Shown: piece by piece, positions 16,028-25,772 of the stretch
How the letters are laid out: each line of letters begins with the position of its first letter
Position numbering within the stretch: the stretch's first letter is position 1
Assembly (NCBI GenBank): GCA_025358645.1
Contig: JANYIW010000192.1
Span: forward strand, 1-47,822
Direction: 5' to 3'
Length of the DNA: 47,822 nucleotides
DNA from: Bacteroidales bacterium
GTDB taxonomy: Bacteria; Bacteroidota; Bacteroidia; Bacteroidales; VadinHA17
Made by a program: the position numbers and the translations under genes
Notes under the pieces: generated by a model
The model's database searches: none
What the model was told of the DNA's origin: nothing
The model's input: the letters and a program-made list of their open reading frames with translations, nothing else

Positions 16028-19000
16028 ATGAAAAAAGAACGCCCAAAGCAGCAGGGATTGTACCGTCAGGAGTTTGAGCATGGAAGTTGCGGAATTGGAT
16101 TTGTTGCACATCTCAAAGGAAAAAAGTCTCACTCGATAATCAGGCAGGGGCTTGATATACTCATTAATATGTCTCACCGTGGCGCGGAAGGGGCCGATAG
16201 TAAAACTGGAGATGGCGCTGGTGTACTGATACAGGTCCCCAGGGATTTTTACCTTATCCAGGGCTATTCACTTCCACCGGAAGGACAGTTTGGAACAGGA
16301 CTTATATTCTTTCCGCAGGATAGTTCTGACGCGGCTGAGTGCCAGAAGATTCTTACAACTATAATTAAAGAAGAAGGTGTCAATCTGATCGGTTTTCGTG
16401 AAGTCCCTCGCAATAATTCAGTCATCGGTGAGATATCCCGTGCTGCAGAGCCCAAAATCCTTCAGATTCTTCTGGGGGCAGATGTTCAGCAGGCAGATCT
16501 GGAGCGCAAATTATATATAATAAGGAAACTGACAGAAATCGCAATCCGCAATTCAAACCTTAAACAAAAGAGTTTTTTCTATATACCAAGTCTTTCCACA
16601 AAAGTGCTTGTATATAAAGGTATGCTTACCTCGATTCAACTTGGCGAATATTTTCTCGACCTTAATGATGAGCGATTACAAAGTGCAATAGCACTGGTTC
16701 ATTCGAGATTCAGTACAAATACATTTCCAAGCTGGGATCTGGCTCAGCCATTCAGGATGCTGGGACATAACGGAGAGATAAATACAATAAAAGGAAACCG
16801 ATTCTGGATGGAAGCAAGAGAATCAATCCTTCAATCAGAGAAGCTGGGCGATCTTACCAGGTTGTATCCGATTATTGAACCTGACAAGAGTGATTCGGCA
16901 TCGCTTGATAACGTGTTAGAATTTCTGATAATGAGTGGCAAATCACTACCTTATGCAATGTCTGTCCTGATTCCAGAATCAATAAATGATAAGAATCCCA
17001 TCTCACCTGAATTGAAGGCATTTTATAAGTATCATTCTACATTTCTGGAACCGTGGGATGGTCCTGCTTCTCTGATCTTCTCTGATGGTCGTTATATTGG
17101 CGGGATGCTTGACAGAAACGGGCTTCGTCCTTCCAGATATGTCATTACAACAAATGATCTGATAGTTATGGGATCGGAAGCGGGTGTTCAGACATTTGCC
17201 CCTGAGGAGATCAGGGAGAAAGGACGGTTAAAACCCGGGAAGATGCTTCTTGTTGATACTGAGTTGGGTAAGATTTTCTACGATAAAGAGCTGAAGGCGG
17301 AGTTGGCCGCAGAATATCCTTATGGACAATGGATCCAACAGAATATGGTCAAACTTGAAAAGATCGAGACAAGCCATAAGGAGTCACCTGATATGGGAGA
17401 TCAATACGATAAATATATTACTTCCTTTAATTACTCACTGGAAGATACCGACAAGATTATCAAAGAGATGGCTGCCACAGGAAAGGAACCACTCGGTTCG
17501 ATGGGCAACGATGTTCCTATTGCAGTGTTGTCAAAAAAACCATACAGGTTATTTAACTATTTCAAACAGTTGTTTGCACAGGTTACAAATCCGCCTATCG
17601 ATCCGATAAGAGAAGAGCTTGTAATGACACTGTCTGGTTATCTTGGATCCTTGCAGCAAAACCTTCTTGAAACAACTCCGGATCATGTAAAAATGGTACG
17701 GTTCAGGAATCCTGTAATATCCAATACATATTTTCAGGTTGTCAAAAACTTAAGGTACAAAGGATTTTCAGCGGCAAACCTTCAATTGCACTTTGATGCA
17801 GGGAAAGGCGCTGAAGGCCTGAAGGATGCTGTTGAACAATTGTGTAAAGATGCCGAAAAAGCAGTCGATGAAGGGAAAAATTATATTATACTCTCCGACC
17901 GTGGTATTAGTGAAAACACCGCACCTATCCCATCGTTACTTGCAGTCTCTGCTGTTCATCACCACCTTATTAAAACCCGCAAAAGGATGCAGATTGATAT
18001 AGTAGTGGAATCTGCTGAACCTCGTGAGGTAATGCATTTTGCACTACTTTTTGGCTATGGGGCAAGTATCATTAATCCATACATGTCTTTTGCAGTAATT
18101 GATAAGCTTATTAAAGGAAAGGCAATACAGCTCGACTATCAGAAGGCAGAGGAGAATTATGTTAATGCAGTAAATAAAGGCATTCTGAAAATTATGTCCA
18201 AGATGGGAATCAGTACCCTCAGAAGTTACAGATCCTCTCAGATCTTTGAAGCTGTTGGTATTCACACTGATGTAATAAATAAGTATTTTGTGGGAACAAC
18301 TTCAAGAATCGGTGGTATAGGAATGAATGAGATTGCCGAGGAAGTACTTATCCCGCATAGAAAAGCTTTTATTTCGGAACAGCAACCGGATATCCTTACC
18401 GAAGGAGTATATTCTTATCGGAAATATGGTGAACATCATGCCTGGAATCCTGAAGCAATCTCTCTCTTACAATGGAGCACCAGTACCGGAAATTATAAAA
18501 AGTTTAAAGAGTATACCAACCGGGTAAATGCCGATACTGCCAGTCCGGGTTTCATTCGGGGATTGTTAAGGATAAAAACTAATCCAATTCCGATAGCAGA
18601 GGTTGAACCAATTGAAAAGATCATGAAAAGGTTTGTCACCGGCGCAATGTCTTATGGTTCAATAAGTCGTGAGGCACACGAAACGCTGGCTATTGCAATG
18701 AACCGTATTGGCGGACGGAGTAACACAGGGGAAGGAGGCGAAGACCCTGTACGTTTTAAACCTCTTGAAAATGGTGACAGTGTAAGAAGCGCTATTAAAC
18801 AGGTGGCCAGCGGCCGCTTTGGAGTGACAACCGAATATCTTGTAAATGCAGATGAGCTTCAGATCAAAATCGCCCAGGGTGCAAAGCCGGGTGAAGGTGG
18901 CCAGTTGCCGGGGCATAAAGTGGATAAGATAATTGCGAGAACAAGGTATGCAATACCGGGAATAACGCTTATTTCTCCTCCGCCTCATCATGATATTTAT

Positions 19001-20554
19001 TCAATTGAGGATCTTTCACAACTTATCTTCGATCTGAAAAATGTTAATCCAAAGGCTAAGGTAAGCGTGAAATTGGTTTCTGAAAGCGGAGTTGGTACAA
19101 TAGCAGCCGGCGTAACTAAAGCAGGTGCTGATCTTATCACAATAAGCGGTTATGAAGGTGGAACCGGCGCCAGTCCTTCATCATCAATTAAACACGCCGG
19201 ATTGCCACTTGAAATTGGTCTCGCTGAAACGCAGCAAACTCTTGTAATGAATAACCTGCGGAGAAAAGTGATTATTCAGGCTGACGGACAGTTGAAAAGC
19301 GGAAGAGACATTATCATTGCTTCCTTGCTGGGCGCTGAGGAATTTGGATTCTCGACATCAGCGCTCATTGTTTTGGGATGCGTGATGATGCGTAAATGTC
19401 ATCTCAATACCTGTCCCGTAGGCGTAGCAACTCAAAACCCGGAATTGAGAAAGCGATTCAGAGGAAAAGCCGATAATGTTGTAACATATTTCAAATTCCT
19501 GGCAGAAGAAGTACGTGAACTCCTTGCTGAACTTGGCTATAAGAAGATGGATGACATAATTGGCCGGTTTGATCTCCTGGAAAGAAATCCGGAAGTCAAC
19601 CATTGGAAGATCAAAAATCTGGATCTTTCAGCACTCCTTACACAACCAACAGAATCATTCGATAATGCTATGCATTGTTGTGATGTTCAGGATCACAAAA
19701 TTGATCACATCCTTGATATAGAATTAATTGCTGAAGCTGAAAAGGCTATTGCAGACAAACAACCGGTTTTAATAGAAAGATCTATACATAACACCGACAG
19801 GACAATAGGAGCCATGCTATCTGGTAAGATTGCAATGCTCTATGGCTCAGAGGGTCTACCGGACGGGACAATAAAATGCAGATTTAAAGGATCAGCAGGT
19901 CAGAGCTTTGGAGCATTTCTTTCACCGGGTATTGAACTATATCTTGAGGGTGATTCGAACGATTACCTCGGGAAAGGTCTTTCCGGTGGAAGGATTATTG
20001 TTGTTCCCCCTGTTGGCTCTACTTTTGAGCCCGATAAAAATATTATAATTGGGAATACCGTTCTTTATGGCGCTACGAGAGGTGAAATATATATTTCCGG
20101 TGTCGCCGGTGAAAGATTCGGAGTACGAAACAGCGGGGCAATAGCTGTAGTTGAAGGTGTAGGAAACCATTGCTGTGAATATATGACAGGAGGACAGGTT
20201 GTTGTTCTCGGAACTACCGGGAGCAATTTCGCAGCCGGGATGAGCGGTGGTGTCGCTTATGTATTTAATGAAAACGGGGATTTTGACTTTTACTGCAATA
20301 TGGGTATGGTCGAATTATCCCTTGTAGAAGATCATAGCGACATTAATGAGCTTACTGAACTCATCTCAAAACATTATCAATTTACTAAAAGTAAAAAAGC
20401 AAGGATGATACTCGATGATCTTTACAAATATATCCCGATGTTCATTAAAGTCATACCTTATGACTTTAAGAAGGTTCTTCAGGAACAAAAGCTTGAAGAA
20501 ATAAGAAAAAAAATTGCTAATGTTGAGATCGATCTTGAAATAAGCGCCAGTTAA
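16028..20554 (+). CDS. gltB: Glutamate synthase (GOGAT), large subunit
   Basis: A 1508-residue enzyme that makes two glutamates from glutamine and 2-oxoglutarate. A 20-residue propeptide precedes C21 in HGSCGIGF, the expected N-terminal nucleophile of the class II amidotransferase domain (to about residue 430). The central domain follows. The FMN and [3Fe-4S] domain carries C1118, C1124 and C1129 in GCVMMRKCHLNTCPVG, and PGEGGQLPGHKV with GGTGASP. The C-terminal GXGXG beta-helix is present (VEGVGNHCCEYMTGGQVVV). All domains are complete, with normal length. It is co-transcribed with gltD across a repeat. It is regulated by the upstream attenuator-like leader (inference). Confidence 0.98.
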   Translation: MKKERPKQQGLYRQEFEHGSCGIGFVAHLKGKKSHSIIRQGLDILINMSHRGAEGADSKTGDGAGVLIQVPRDFYLIQGYSLPPEGQFGTGLIFFPQDSSDAAECQKILTTIIKEEGVNLIGFREVPRNNSVIGEISRAAEPKILQILLGADVQQADLERKLYIIRKLTEIAIRNSNLKQKSFFYIPSLSTKVLVYKGMLTSIQLGEYFLDLNDERLQSAIALVHSRFSTNTFPSWDLAQPFRMLGHNGEINTIKGNRFWMEARESILQSEKLGDLTRLYPIIEPDKSDSASLDNVLEFLIMSGKSLPYAMSVLIPESINDKNPISPELKAFYKYHSTFLEPWDGPASLIFSDGRYIGGMLDRNGLRPSRYVITTNDLIVMGSEAGVQTFAPEEIREKGRLKPGKMLLVDTELGKIFYDKELKAELAAEYPYGQWIQQNMVKLEKIETSHKESPDMGDQYDKYITSFNYSLEDTDKIIKEMAATGKEPLGSMGNDVPIAVLSKKPYRLFNYFKQLFAQVTNPPIDPIREELVMTLSGYLGSLQQNLLETTPDHVKMVRFRNPVISNTYFQVVKNLRYKGFSAANLQLHFDAGKGAEGLKDAVEQLCKDAEKAVDEGKNYIILSDRGISENTAPIPSLLAVSAVHHHLIKTRKRMQIDIVVESAEPREVMHFALLFGYGASIINPYMSFAVIDKLIKGKAIQLDYQKAEENYVNAVNKGILKIMSKMGISTLRSYRSSQIFEAVGIHTDVINKYFVGTTSRIGGIGMNEIAEEVLIPHRKAFISEQQPDILTEGVYSYRKYGEHHAWNPEAISLLQWSTSTGNYKKFKEYTNRVNADTASPGFIRGLLRIKTNPIPIAEVEPIEKIMKRFVTGAMSYGSISREAHETLAIAMNRIGGRSNTGEGGEDPVRFKPLENGDSVRSAIKQVASGRFGVTTEYLVNADELQIKIAQGAKPGEGGQLPGHKVDKIIARTRYAIPGITLISPPPHHDIYSIEDLSQLIFDLKNVNPKAKVSVKLVSESGVGTIAAGVTKAGADLITISGYEGGTGASPSSSIKHAGLPLEIGLAETQQTLVMNNLRRKVIIQADGQLKSGRDIIIASLLGAEEFGFSTSALIVLGCVMMRKCHLNTCPVGVATQNPELRKRFRGKADNVVTYFKFLAEEVRELLAELGYKKMDDIIGRFDLLERNPEVNHWKIKNLDLSALLTQPTESFDNAMHCCDVQDHKIDHILDIELIAEAEKAIADKQPVLIERSIHNTDRTIGAMLSGKIAMLYGSEGLPDGTIKCRFKGSAGQSFGAFLSPGIELYLEGDSNDYLGKGLSGGRIIVVPPVGSTFEPDKNIIIGNTVLYGATRGEIYISGVAGERFGVRNSGAIAVVEGVGNHCCEYMTGGQVVVLGTTGSNFAAGMSGGVAYVFNENGDFDFYCNMGMVELSLVEDHSDINELTELISKHYQFTKSKKARMILDDLYKYIPMFIKVIPYDFKKVLQEQKLEEIRKKIANVEIDLEISAS

Positions 20555-20559
20555 AAAGG

Positions 20560-20650
20560 CACAGAGCACAGAGCACAGAGCACAGAGCACAGAGCACAGA
20601 GCACAGGGCACAGGGCACAGAGCACAGGGCACAGAGCACAGAGCACAGGG
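20560..20650 (+). repeat. Thirteen-copy heptamer repeat between gltB and gltD
   Basis: Thirteen units of CACAGAG or CACAGGG (order A A A A A A G G A G A A G, where A is GAG and G is GGG), 91 bases long, followed by a partial CAG. It starts 5 bases after the gltB stop and ends 40 bases before the gltD ATG. The same heptamer, inverted, is present in degenerate form near 39223-39250. Copy number is likely variable. Confidence 0.95.
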
Positions 20651-20690
20651 CAGCAATGTGATAAGGATTAAATATTTTAAAAAAGATATT

Positions 20691-22112
20691 ATGACTGATA
20701 TAAGCGGATTTCTCAAGATAAAAAGGAAGGAAGCGGGAAACAGACCTTTAAATGAAAGGATCGCCGACCACAGCGAGGTTGAACAGGTACTGAATAGTGA
20801 AGACAGGATGCTTCAGGCTGCAAGATGTATGGATTGTGGCACGCCCTATTGCCATTGGGGTTGTCCGGTCGATAATCTGATTCCTGAATGGAATGATCTG
20901 TTATACAAAGGTGACTGGAAAGGAGCTTATTTGCGCCTTGCAGCAACAAATAATTTTCCGGAATTTACTGGAAGAATTTGTCCTGCACCTTGTGAACACG
21001 CCTGCGTTTTGAATATCATTCAGGAACCTGTAACAATCAGGGAAAATGAAGTAGCAATTGTTGAAAAGGCCTTTACTGAAGGATATATTAAACCGGAACC
21101 TCCAAAAATCCGCACTGGCAAATGTGTTGCAGTAATTGGCAGTGGTCCTGCCGGAATGGCTGCTGCCGATCTGTTAAATAAAGCGGGTCACCTCGTGACT
21201 CTTTTTGAGAAAGATGAAAAAGCAGGCGGATTGCTTCGATTTGGTATTCCTGATTTTAAACTTAGCAAAGCTACAGTTGACCGACGTCTCGACCTGATGA
21301 TTAAGGAAGGAGTTATCATCAGAACAGGAATAAATATCGGTAAAGACATTACCGGTAAAGAGATCCTTGAGCATTTCGATGCAATCTGCATTGCAATTGG
21401 GGCAACTCATCCACGCGATCTATCAGCAGGTGGAAGGGAGCTAAATGGCATTCATTTTGCAATGGATTTTCTTTCACTTCAAAATAGGGTAAATTCAGGT
21501 CATATACCTGCCTCAGCCAATAATATTAATGCTGAAGGAAAAAAAGTCCTGGTAATAGGAGGCGGAGATACTGGTTCTGACTGTGTCGGAACATCAACCC
21601 GGCAGAAAGCCGCAAGTGTAACGCAGATTGAGATTATGCCAAAACCACCACTGAGGAGGTCGGATAATAATCCATGGCCGTACTTTGGAAAAATACTGAA
21701 GATATCCACCTCCCATGAAGAAGGGTGCGAAAGATACTGGAACCTGTCGACTGTCAAATTTCTGGGAACAGATAATCATGTAACCGGAGTTGAAGTAGAA
21801 GATGTGGTTTGGAATCCAATAAATGACAAATATACCATGCTGGTCGTCCGCGATACACGCAGAATTATTGATGCTGATCTTGTATTGCTTGCAATGGGGT
21901 TTGTTCACCCTGCTCTCGACGGATTACTTTCAGAGCTTGAATTAGAACTCGATCAGAGAAAAAACATAAAGGTTGATCATACACAATTGACAAACAGGCA
22001 AAAAGTTTTCGCTGCCGGCGATTCAGTTAGCGGGGCAACCCTGGTTGTAAATGCAATCGCTTCTGGTAGAAAAGTTGCTAAAGAAATTGACAAGTTCCTG
22101 CGTAAAGCATGA
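20691..22112 (+). CDS. gltD: Glutamate synthase, small (NADPH) subunit
   Basis: A 473-residue flavoprotein from ATG 20691; a GTG start at 20658 would lie close to the repeat and adds only an unusual 11 residues. The N-terminal cysteines C46, C49, C54 and C58 are in RCMDCGTPYCHWGCP, and a second set is in CPAPCEHACV; these build the low-potential Fe-S clusters. FAD and NADPH Rossmann motifs are AVIGSGPAGMAAAD and VLVIGGGDTGSDC. The C-terminal FAAGDSVSGATLVVNAI is the FAD site. It passes electrons from NADPH to the GltB FMN. Family and length are normal. Confidence 0.98.
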   Translation: MTDISGFLKIKRKEAGNRPLNERIADHSEVEQVLNSEDRMLQAARCMDCGTPYCHWGCPVDNLIPEWNDLLYKGDWKGAYLRLAATNNFPEFTGRICPAPCEHACVLNIIQEPVTIRENEVAIVEKAFTEGYIKPEPPKIRTGKCVAVIGSGPAGMAAADLLNKAGHLVTLFEKDEKAGGLLRFGIPDFKLSKATVDRRLDLMIKEGVIIRTGINIGKDITGKEILEHFDAICIAIGATHPRDLSAGGRELNGIHFAMDFLSLQNRVNSGHIPASANNINAEGKKVLVIGGGDTGSDCVGTSTRQKAASVTQIEIMPKPPLRRSDNNPWPYFGKILKISTSHEEGCERYWNLSTVKFLGTDNHVTGVEVEDVVWNPINDKYTMLVVRDTRRIIDADLVLLAMGFVHPALDGLLSELELELDQRKNIKVDHTQLTNRQKVFAAGDSVSGATLVVNAIASGRKVAKEIDKFLRKA

Positions 22113-22217
22113 AATTAAAATCTTTGTAGGAATTCCAAATGCGAGCATAAGTCATGAGAGAATTATGAAATAGATTTTTTTGTTATCCTGACATTTCAGA
22201 TGCAATAAAGTGGAAAT

Positions 22218-25200
22218 CTAAATGGGGAGATCAGGCTGATTTTTAGCGAAAGGCAGACGAAATTTAAAAGTACTCCCTTTTCCTTCTTCGCTTTCAACCC
22301 ATATCTGGCCTCCTTGTTTTTCAACAAATTCTTTACACAGGAATAATCCAAGACCGGTTCCCTTTTCATTATCTGTACCACGGGTTGAGAGGTTAGCGTC
22401 TATTCTGAAAAGTTTTGCCATTATCTCCTTCGTCATTCCCAGACCGTTATCTGATACTGCTATTTCCACATAATTTTTATAGGTTACTGCAGTTACCTGA
22501 ACCTGTCCGTTTTTATGAGTAAACTTAACACCATTCGTAATCAGATTCCGTAATATGGTTCTGATCATGTTTTTATCTGCTATTATTGTTAATGAATTAT
22601 TGACAAAGTTCTTGAGCTCAATGTTTTTGCCCATCGCCATTTCATCTACCATGGTAAATTCATCTTTTATTAATTCACTTAAGTTAATCGGGACTGGGGT
22701 AAATGATAGTTTCCCACGTTGTGAATTTGCCCATTCCAGAAGATTTTCCAGTAACCGAAGTGTTTGAACGGCTGCCGTATTTATCATTACAGAATACTCA
22801 TAAAATGTTGCAGGATCATTTAATTTTACAGATTCTTTCATCATCTCGCTGAAACCAATAATGGTATTGAAAGGGTTCTTCAGATCATGTGCAATAATTG
22901 AAAAGAATTTATCTTTTGAGGCATTTAGTTCATTTAATTCAGCAGTTTTAGTTGCCACTGTTTTTTCAAGAAGTATCTTTTGGTTATTCAGTTGCCGGAC
23001 ACGCGATCTGAAAATTGCGATAACTATGAAGATGATGACAGACAAACCAATAATCCGAAACCATAATGTTTTCCACCAGGGTGGCAAAATTATTATTTTC
23101 AATGAAGCTCCCGTCATATTCCAGGCGCCATCGTTGTTTGTTGCCCTTACCTTAAAAGTGTATTCACCCGGGTCAAGATTAGTATATGTTACATATCTCC
23201 GGAAGGCATCGGTAAAATTCCAATCCTTTTCAAAGCCTTCCATAATATAGGAGTATTGATTCTTTTTTGGATGAATATAATTTATCGCTGCAAATGAGAA
23301 TGAAAAGACTGATTGGTTCCAGTTCAGTGTAATTTCTTTCGCTTCACTTATGTCTGTTTGAAACTGTGCACCATGAACAGCATAAACCACTGGCTTATTG
23401 AATATTTGAAAATCAGTAATATAAACAGGAGGAATGAAATCATTATCCTTGAGACTGTCGGGAAAGAAAGAATTCAGGCCACAGTATCCACCGAAGTACA
23501 ATTCTCCGGCCCTTGTTTTAAGAAAAGATTGCTGATAAAACTGATCACCCTGTAAACCATCTTCTCTCGAATAATTCCTAATACTCTGAATTTCAGTATT
23601 CAACCTGCTGATACCATAATTGGTTGAAATCCAGATATCCCCTTTATTATCCTGAGTGATTGCATGTATTCTATTGTTAAGCAAGATATTTGTCATATCA
23701 TACGTTTTAAGTATGGTCCCATCCGGATTACATAAAAAAAGTCCTTTTGTGTTGCTTCCTACCCAAATATATCCTGACTTATCTTTATAAAATGACCCGA
23801 TGTCATTATCAGGAAAATTAAACACTTTAAAAGTATTAGTCAGACTGTCATAGAGATCCAGACCGTTCTGTGTACAAATCCACATTTTTTTTACCTCATC
23901 TTCAAAGAAGAACCAACTATTTGATCCACTAATCGAACCCGGGCTATCCGGATTGGATCTGAATCGTCTCGTAACACCCTTTTTAATATCAAACAAATCA
24001 ATACCCATATTATATATGCTAATCCATAAGGTATTGTTATGATCTATAAAAAGATTCCAGATAGTTTTATTTGAAATGCTTGAAGAATCTTTCTCATCAG
24101 GCATATACCGGATAAACCGTCCTGTTTTTCTATCATACCTGTTTAGCCCGGCATCCCATGTTCCGATCCACATATCATGATCTTTATCTTCAGCAATGCC
24201 GCGAATAACGTTCCCACTGATACTATATGGGTTCGCCGGGTCATGTTTAAATATATCAAACTTGCCACTTTTGGGATCAAAAATATTAAGTCCGCCTCCA
24301 TCTGTACCAATCCATATCAATCCTTCATGATCTTCATAAAGACTACCCGTAAAATTGTATGACAATGATTTAGGGTTATTATTATTGTGTGTAAATAAGT
24401 TAAACCTTTCTTTCTCAGGATAATAGTAATTTATCCCTCCGCCTGAGGTGCCTATCCAGAGAATTCCTTCCTTATCTCTGTGAAAACACCAGATTCCATT
24501 ATTATTAAGTCCGGCATCATTTGTATTATCATACATGATATAATCAAAGGTTGCAGATATTTTGTCGAAGCGGTTTATCCCACCCTGATCCACTGCAAGC
24601 AGCAAATAACGGTCATCTTCGGGAATAATATCCAGTACGAAATTAAGGTTTGTACCTTTACCGTCACCCTTTAATCCGAAATGTTCAAACTTATTGGTTG
24701 CAGGATCGTAAGAAAAGAATCCGATTCCATCAGTTGCAATCCATATTTTATCTTGATTATCAATATATAAGCTCTTATAGCTAAAGTTACCAATTTCAAC
24801 AGACGGGTCATCAAATTTTGTAAATAATCCTGTTTCAGGATCAAAACGAGTGATCCCCGGACTTATAGAACCTATCCAAATGTGTCCTTTTGAATCAACC
24901 GCAGCCATGCGGGAAGGACGAACAGATAAAGCATGTCTCATAGATTCAAACGGATATCGTGTAAAACTCTGGTTATCAGGGTTCCATCTATTAAGACAAC
25001 TTCCGTCAGTCACAACCCAGAGAATCCCATTTTTATCTTCAACAATACCAGTAATACAATTGCTGTTTAAACTGGTGCTTTTGTCAATTTTGTTTTTAAA
25101 AACTTTGAAATTATCCCCGGAACGATTATACAAATTCAACCCATCATAAGTACCAATCCACAGGTTTTGTTCCCGATCTTCATAAATGCATGTTAAGATA

Positions 25201-25469
25201 TCACTGCTTACTGTGCCGGGAATATTATCAATATGCCTGTACTTCTTTAACTGATAGCTGTCATATTTATCAAGTCCCACATCAGTACCTATCCAAAGAT
25301 AATCCTTCCTGTCTTTGTGTATACACCTTATACGGTTACTTGAGAGACCATCGTTTACTGTCAGGTAATTGAATCTTGAATATCGTTTCTGAGCATATAT
25401 TCCGGAAATTCCGGTAAGACATAGCAATGGAATCAATAAATATTTTCTGAATGAATGATTCCCCCCCAT
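22218..25469 (-). CDS. Periplasmic propeller sensor histidine kinase without receiver or DNA-binding domain
   Basis: About 1083 residues from ATG 25469; a start at 25493 is also open. A signal peptide (LLIPLLCLTGISGIYAQ) precedes many blades of the two-component propeller repeat (for example NGLSSNRIRCIHKD, LWIGTDVG, LWIGTYDGLNLY). A Y_Y_Y domain (YSYIMEGFEKDWNF, PGEYTFKVRATNND) comes next, then one membrane segment (WFRIIGLSVIIFIVIAIF). The cytoplasmic kinase part has H861 in IIAHDLKNPFNTIIGFSEMM, an N-box region near TNGVKF and the G boxes NGLGM and GTGLGLFLCKE. Typical hybrid sensors of glycan loci carry in addition a receiver and an AraC-type domain; this protein ends after the ATPase domain. 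It is divergent from the two hydrolase genes and probably senses their glycan. Confidence 0.93.
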   Translation of the reverse strand: MGGNHSFRKYLLIPLLCLTGISGIYAQKRYSRFNYLTVNDGLSSNRIRCIHKDRKDYLWIGTDVGLDKYDSYQLKKYRHIDNIPGTVSSDILTCIYEDREQNLWIGTYDGLNLYNRSGDNFKVFKNKIDKSTSLNSNCITGIVEDKNGILWVVTDGSCLNRWNPDNQSFTRYPFESMRHALSVRPSRMAAVDSKGHIWIGSISPGITRFDPETGLFTKFDDPSVEIGNFSYKSLYIDNQDKIWIATDGIGFFSYDPATNKFEHFGLKGDGKGTNLNFVLDIIPEDDRYLLLAVDQGGINRFDKISATFDYIMYDNTNDAGLNNNGIWCFHRDKEGILWIGTSGGGINYYYPEKERFNLFTHNNNNPKSLSYNFTGSLYEDHEGLIWIGTDGGGLNIFDPKSGKFDIFKHDPANPYSISGNVIRGIAEDKDHDMWIGTWDAGLNRYDRKTGRFIRYMPDEKDSSSISNKTIWNLFIDHNNTLWISIYNMGIDLFDIKKGVTRRFRSNPDSPGSISGSNSWFFFEDEVKKMWICTQNGLDLYDSLTNTFKVFNFPDNDIGSFYKDKSGYIWVGSNTKGLFLCNPDGTILKTYDMTNILLNNRIHAITQDNKGDIWISTNYGISRLNTEIQSIRNYSREDGLQGDQFYQQSFLKTRAGELYFGGYCGLNSFFPDSLKDNDFIPPVYITDFQIFNKPVVYAVHGAQFQTDISEAKEITLNWNQSVFSFSFAAINYIHPKKNQYSYIMEGFEKDWNFTDAFRRYVTYTNLDPGEYTFKVRATNNDGAWNMTGASLKIIILPPWWKTLWFRIIGLSVIIFIVIAIFRSRVRQLNNQKILLEKTVATKTAELNELNASKDKFFSIIAHDLKNPFNTIIGFSEMMKESVKLNDPATFYEYSVMINTAAVQTLRLLENLLEWANSQRGKLSFTPVPINLSELIKDEFTMVDEMAMGKNIELKNFVNNSLTIIADKNMIRTILRNLITNGVKFTHKNGQVQVTAVTYKNYVEIAVSDNGLGMTKEIMAKLFRIDANLSTRGTDNEKGTGLGLFLCKEFVEKQGGQIWVESEEGKGSTFKFRLPFAKNQPDLPI

Positions 25470-25772
25470 TTTAAGAATCTTTAAAACAGCCACTGTTTCC
25501 TTTAGTATTTTGAATAGAATAGTACTAAAACCTCAGAATTTTAAAGATATAGCTTTTTTAGCTAACATTTTCATTACAAAGGAGAGAATCAGACGCCAGT
25601 GGTAGTATAATAAACAATTAATGATGAACTCCGAATAAAGAAATTTAAAAAGTATTGGCTCTTCAATTCAACGATGTTAGGCAATTCAAAGATATATAAA
25701 TATATAGTGTCGATTTTTAAGAACTTTACTAAAACTCCTTACTTTTACATTTCAATAATGAGAATTTTAACA
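25470..25772. other. Divergent intergenic region
   Basis: AT-rich region between the sensor kinase and the TIM-barrel hydrolase. It must hold promoters for both directions, but I see no exact TAnnTTTG box, operator or hairpin that I would call. Confidence 0.4.

Noticed and set aside
20366-20716. Cysteine-rich open frame on the minus strand across the gltB end
   Set aside because: It is the translation of the heptamer repeat and of the gltB antisense strand, not a gene.
25674-25772. Extension of the TIM-barrel hydrolase to 25674
   Set aside because: The extra residues would precede the signal peptide; the start at 25773 (or 25758) fits export better.
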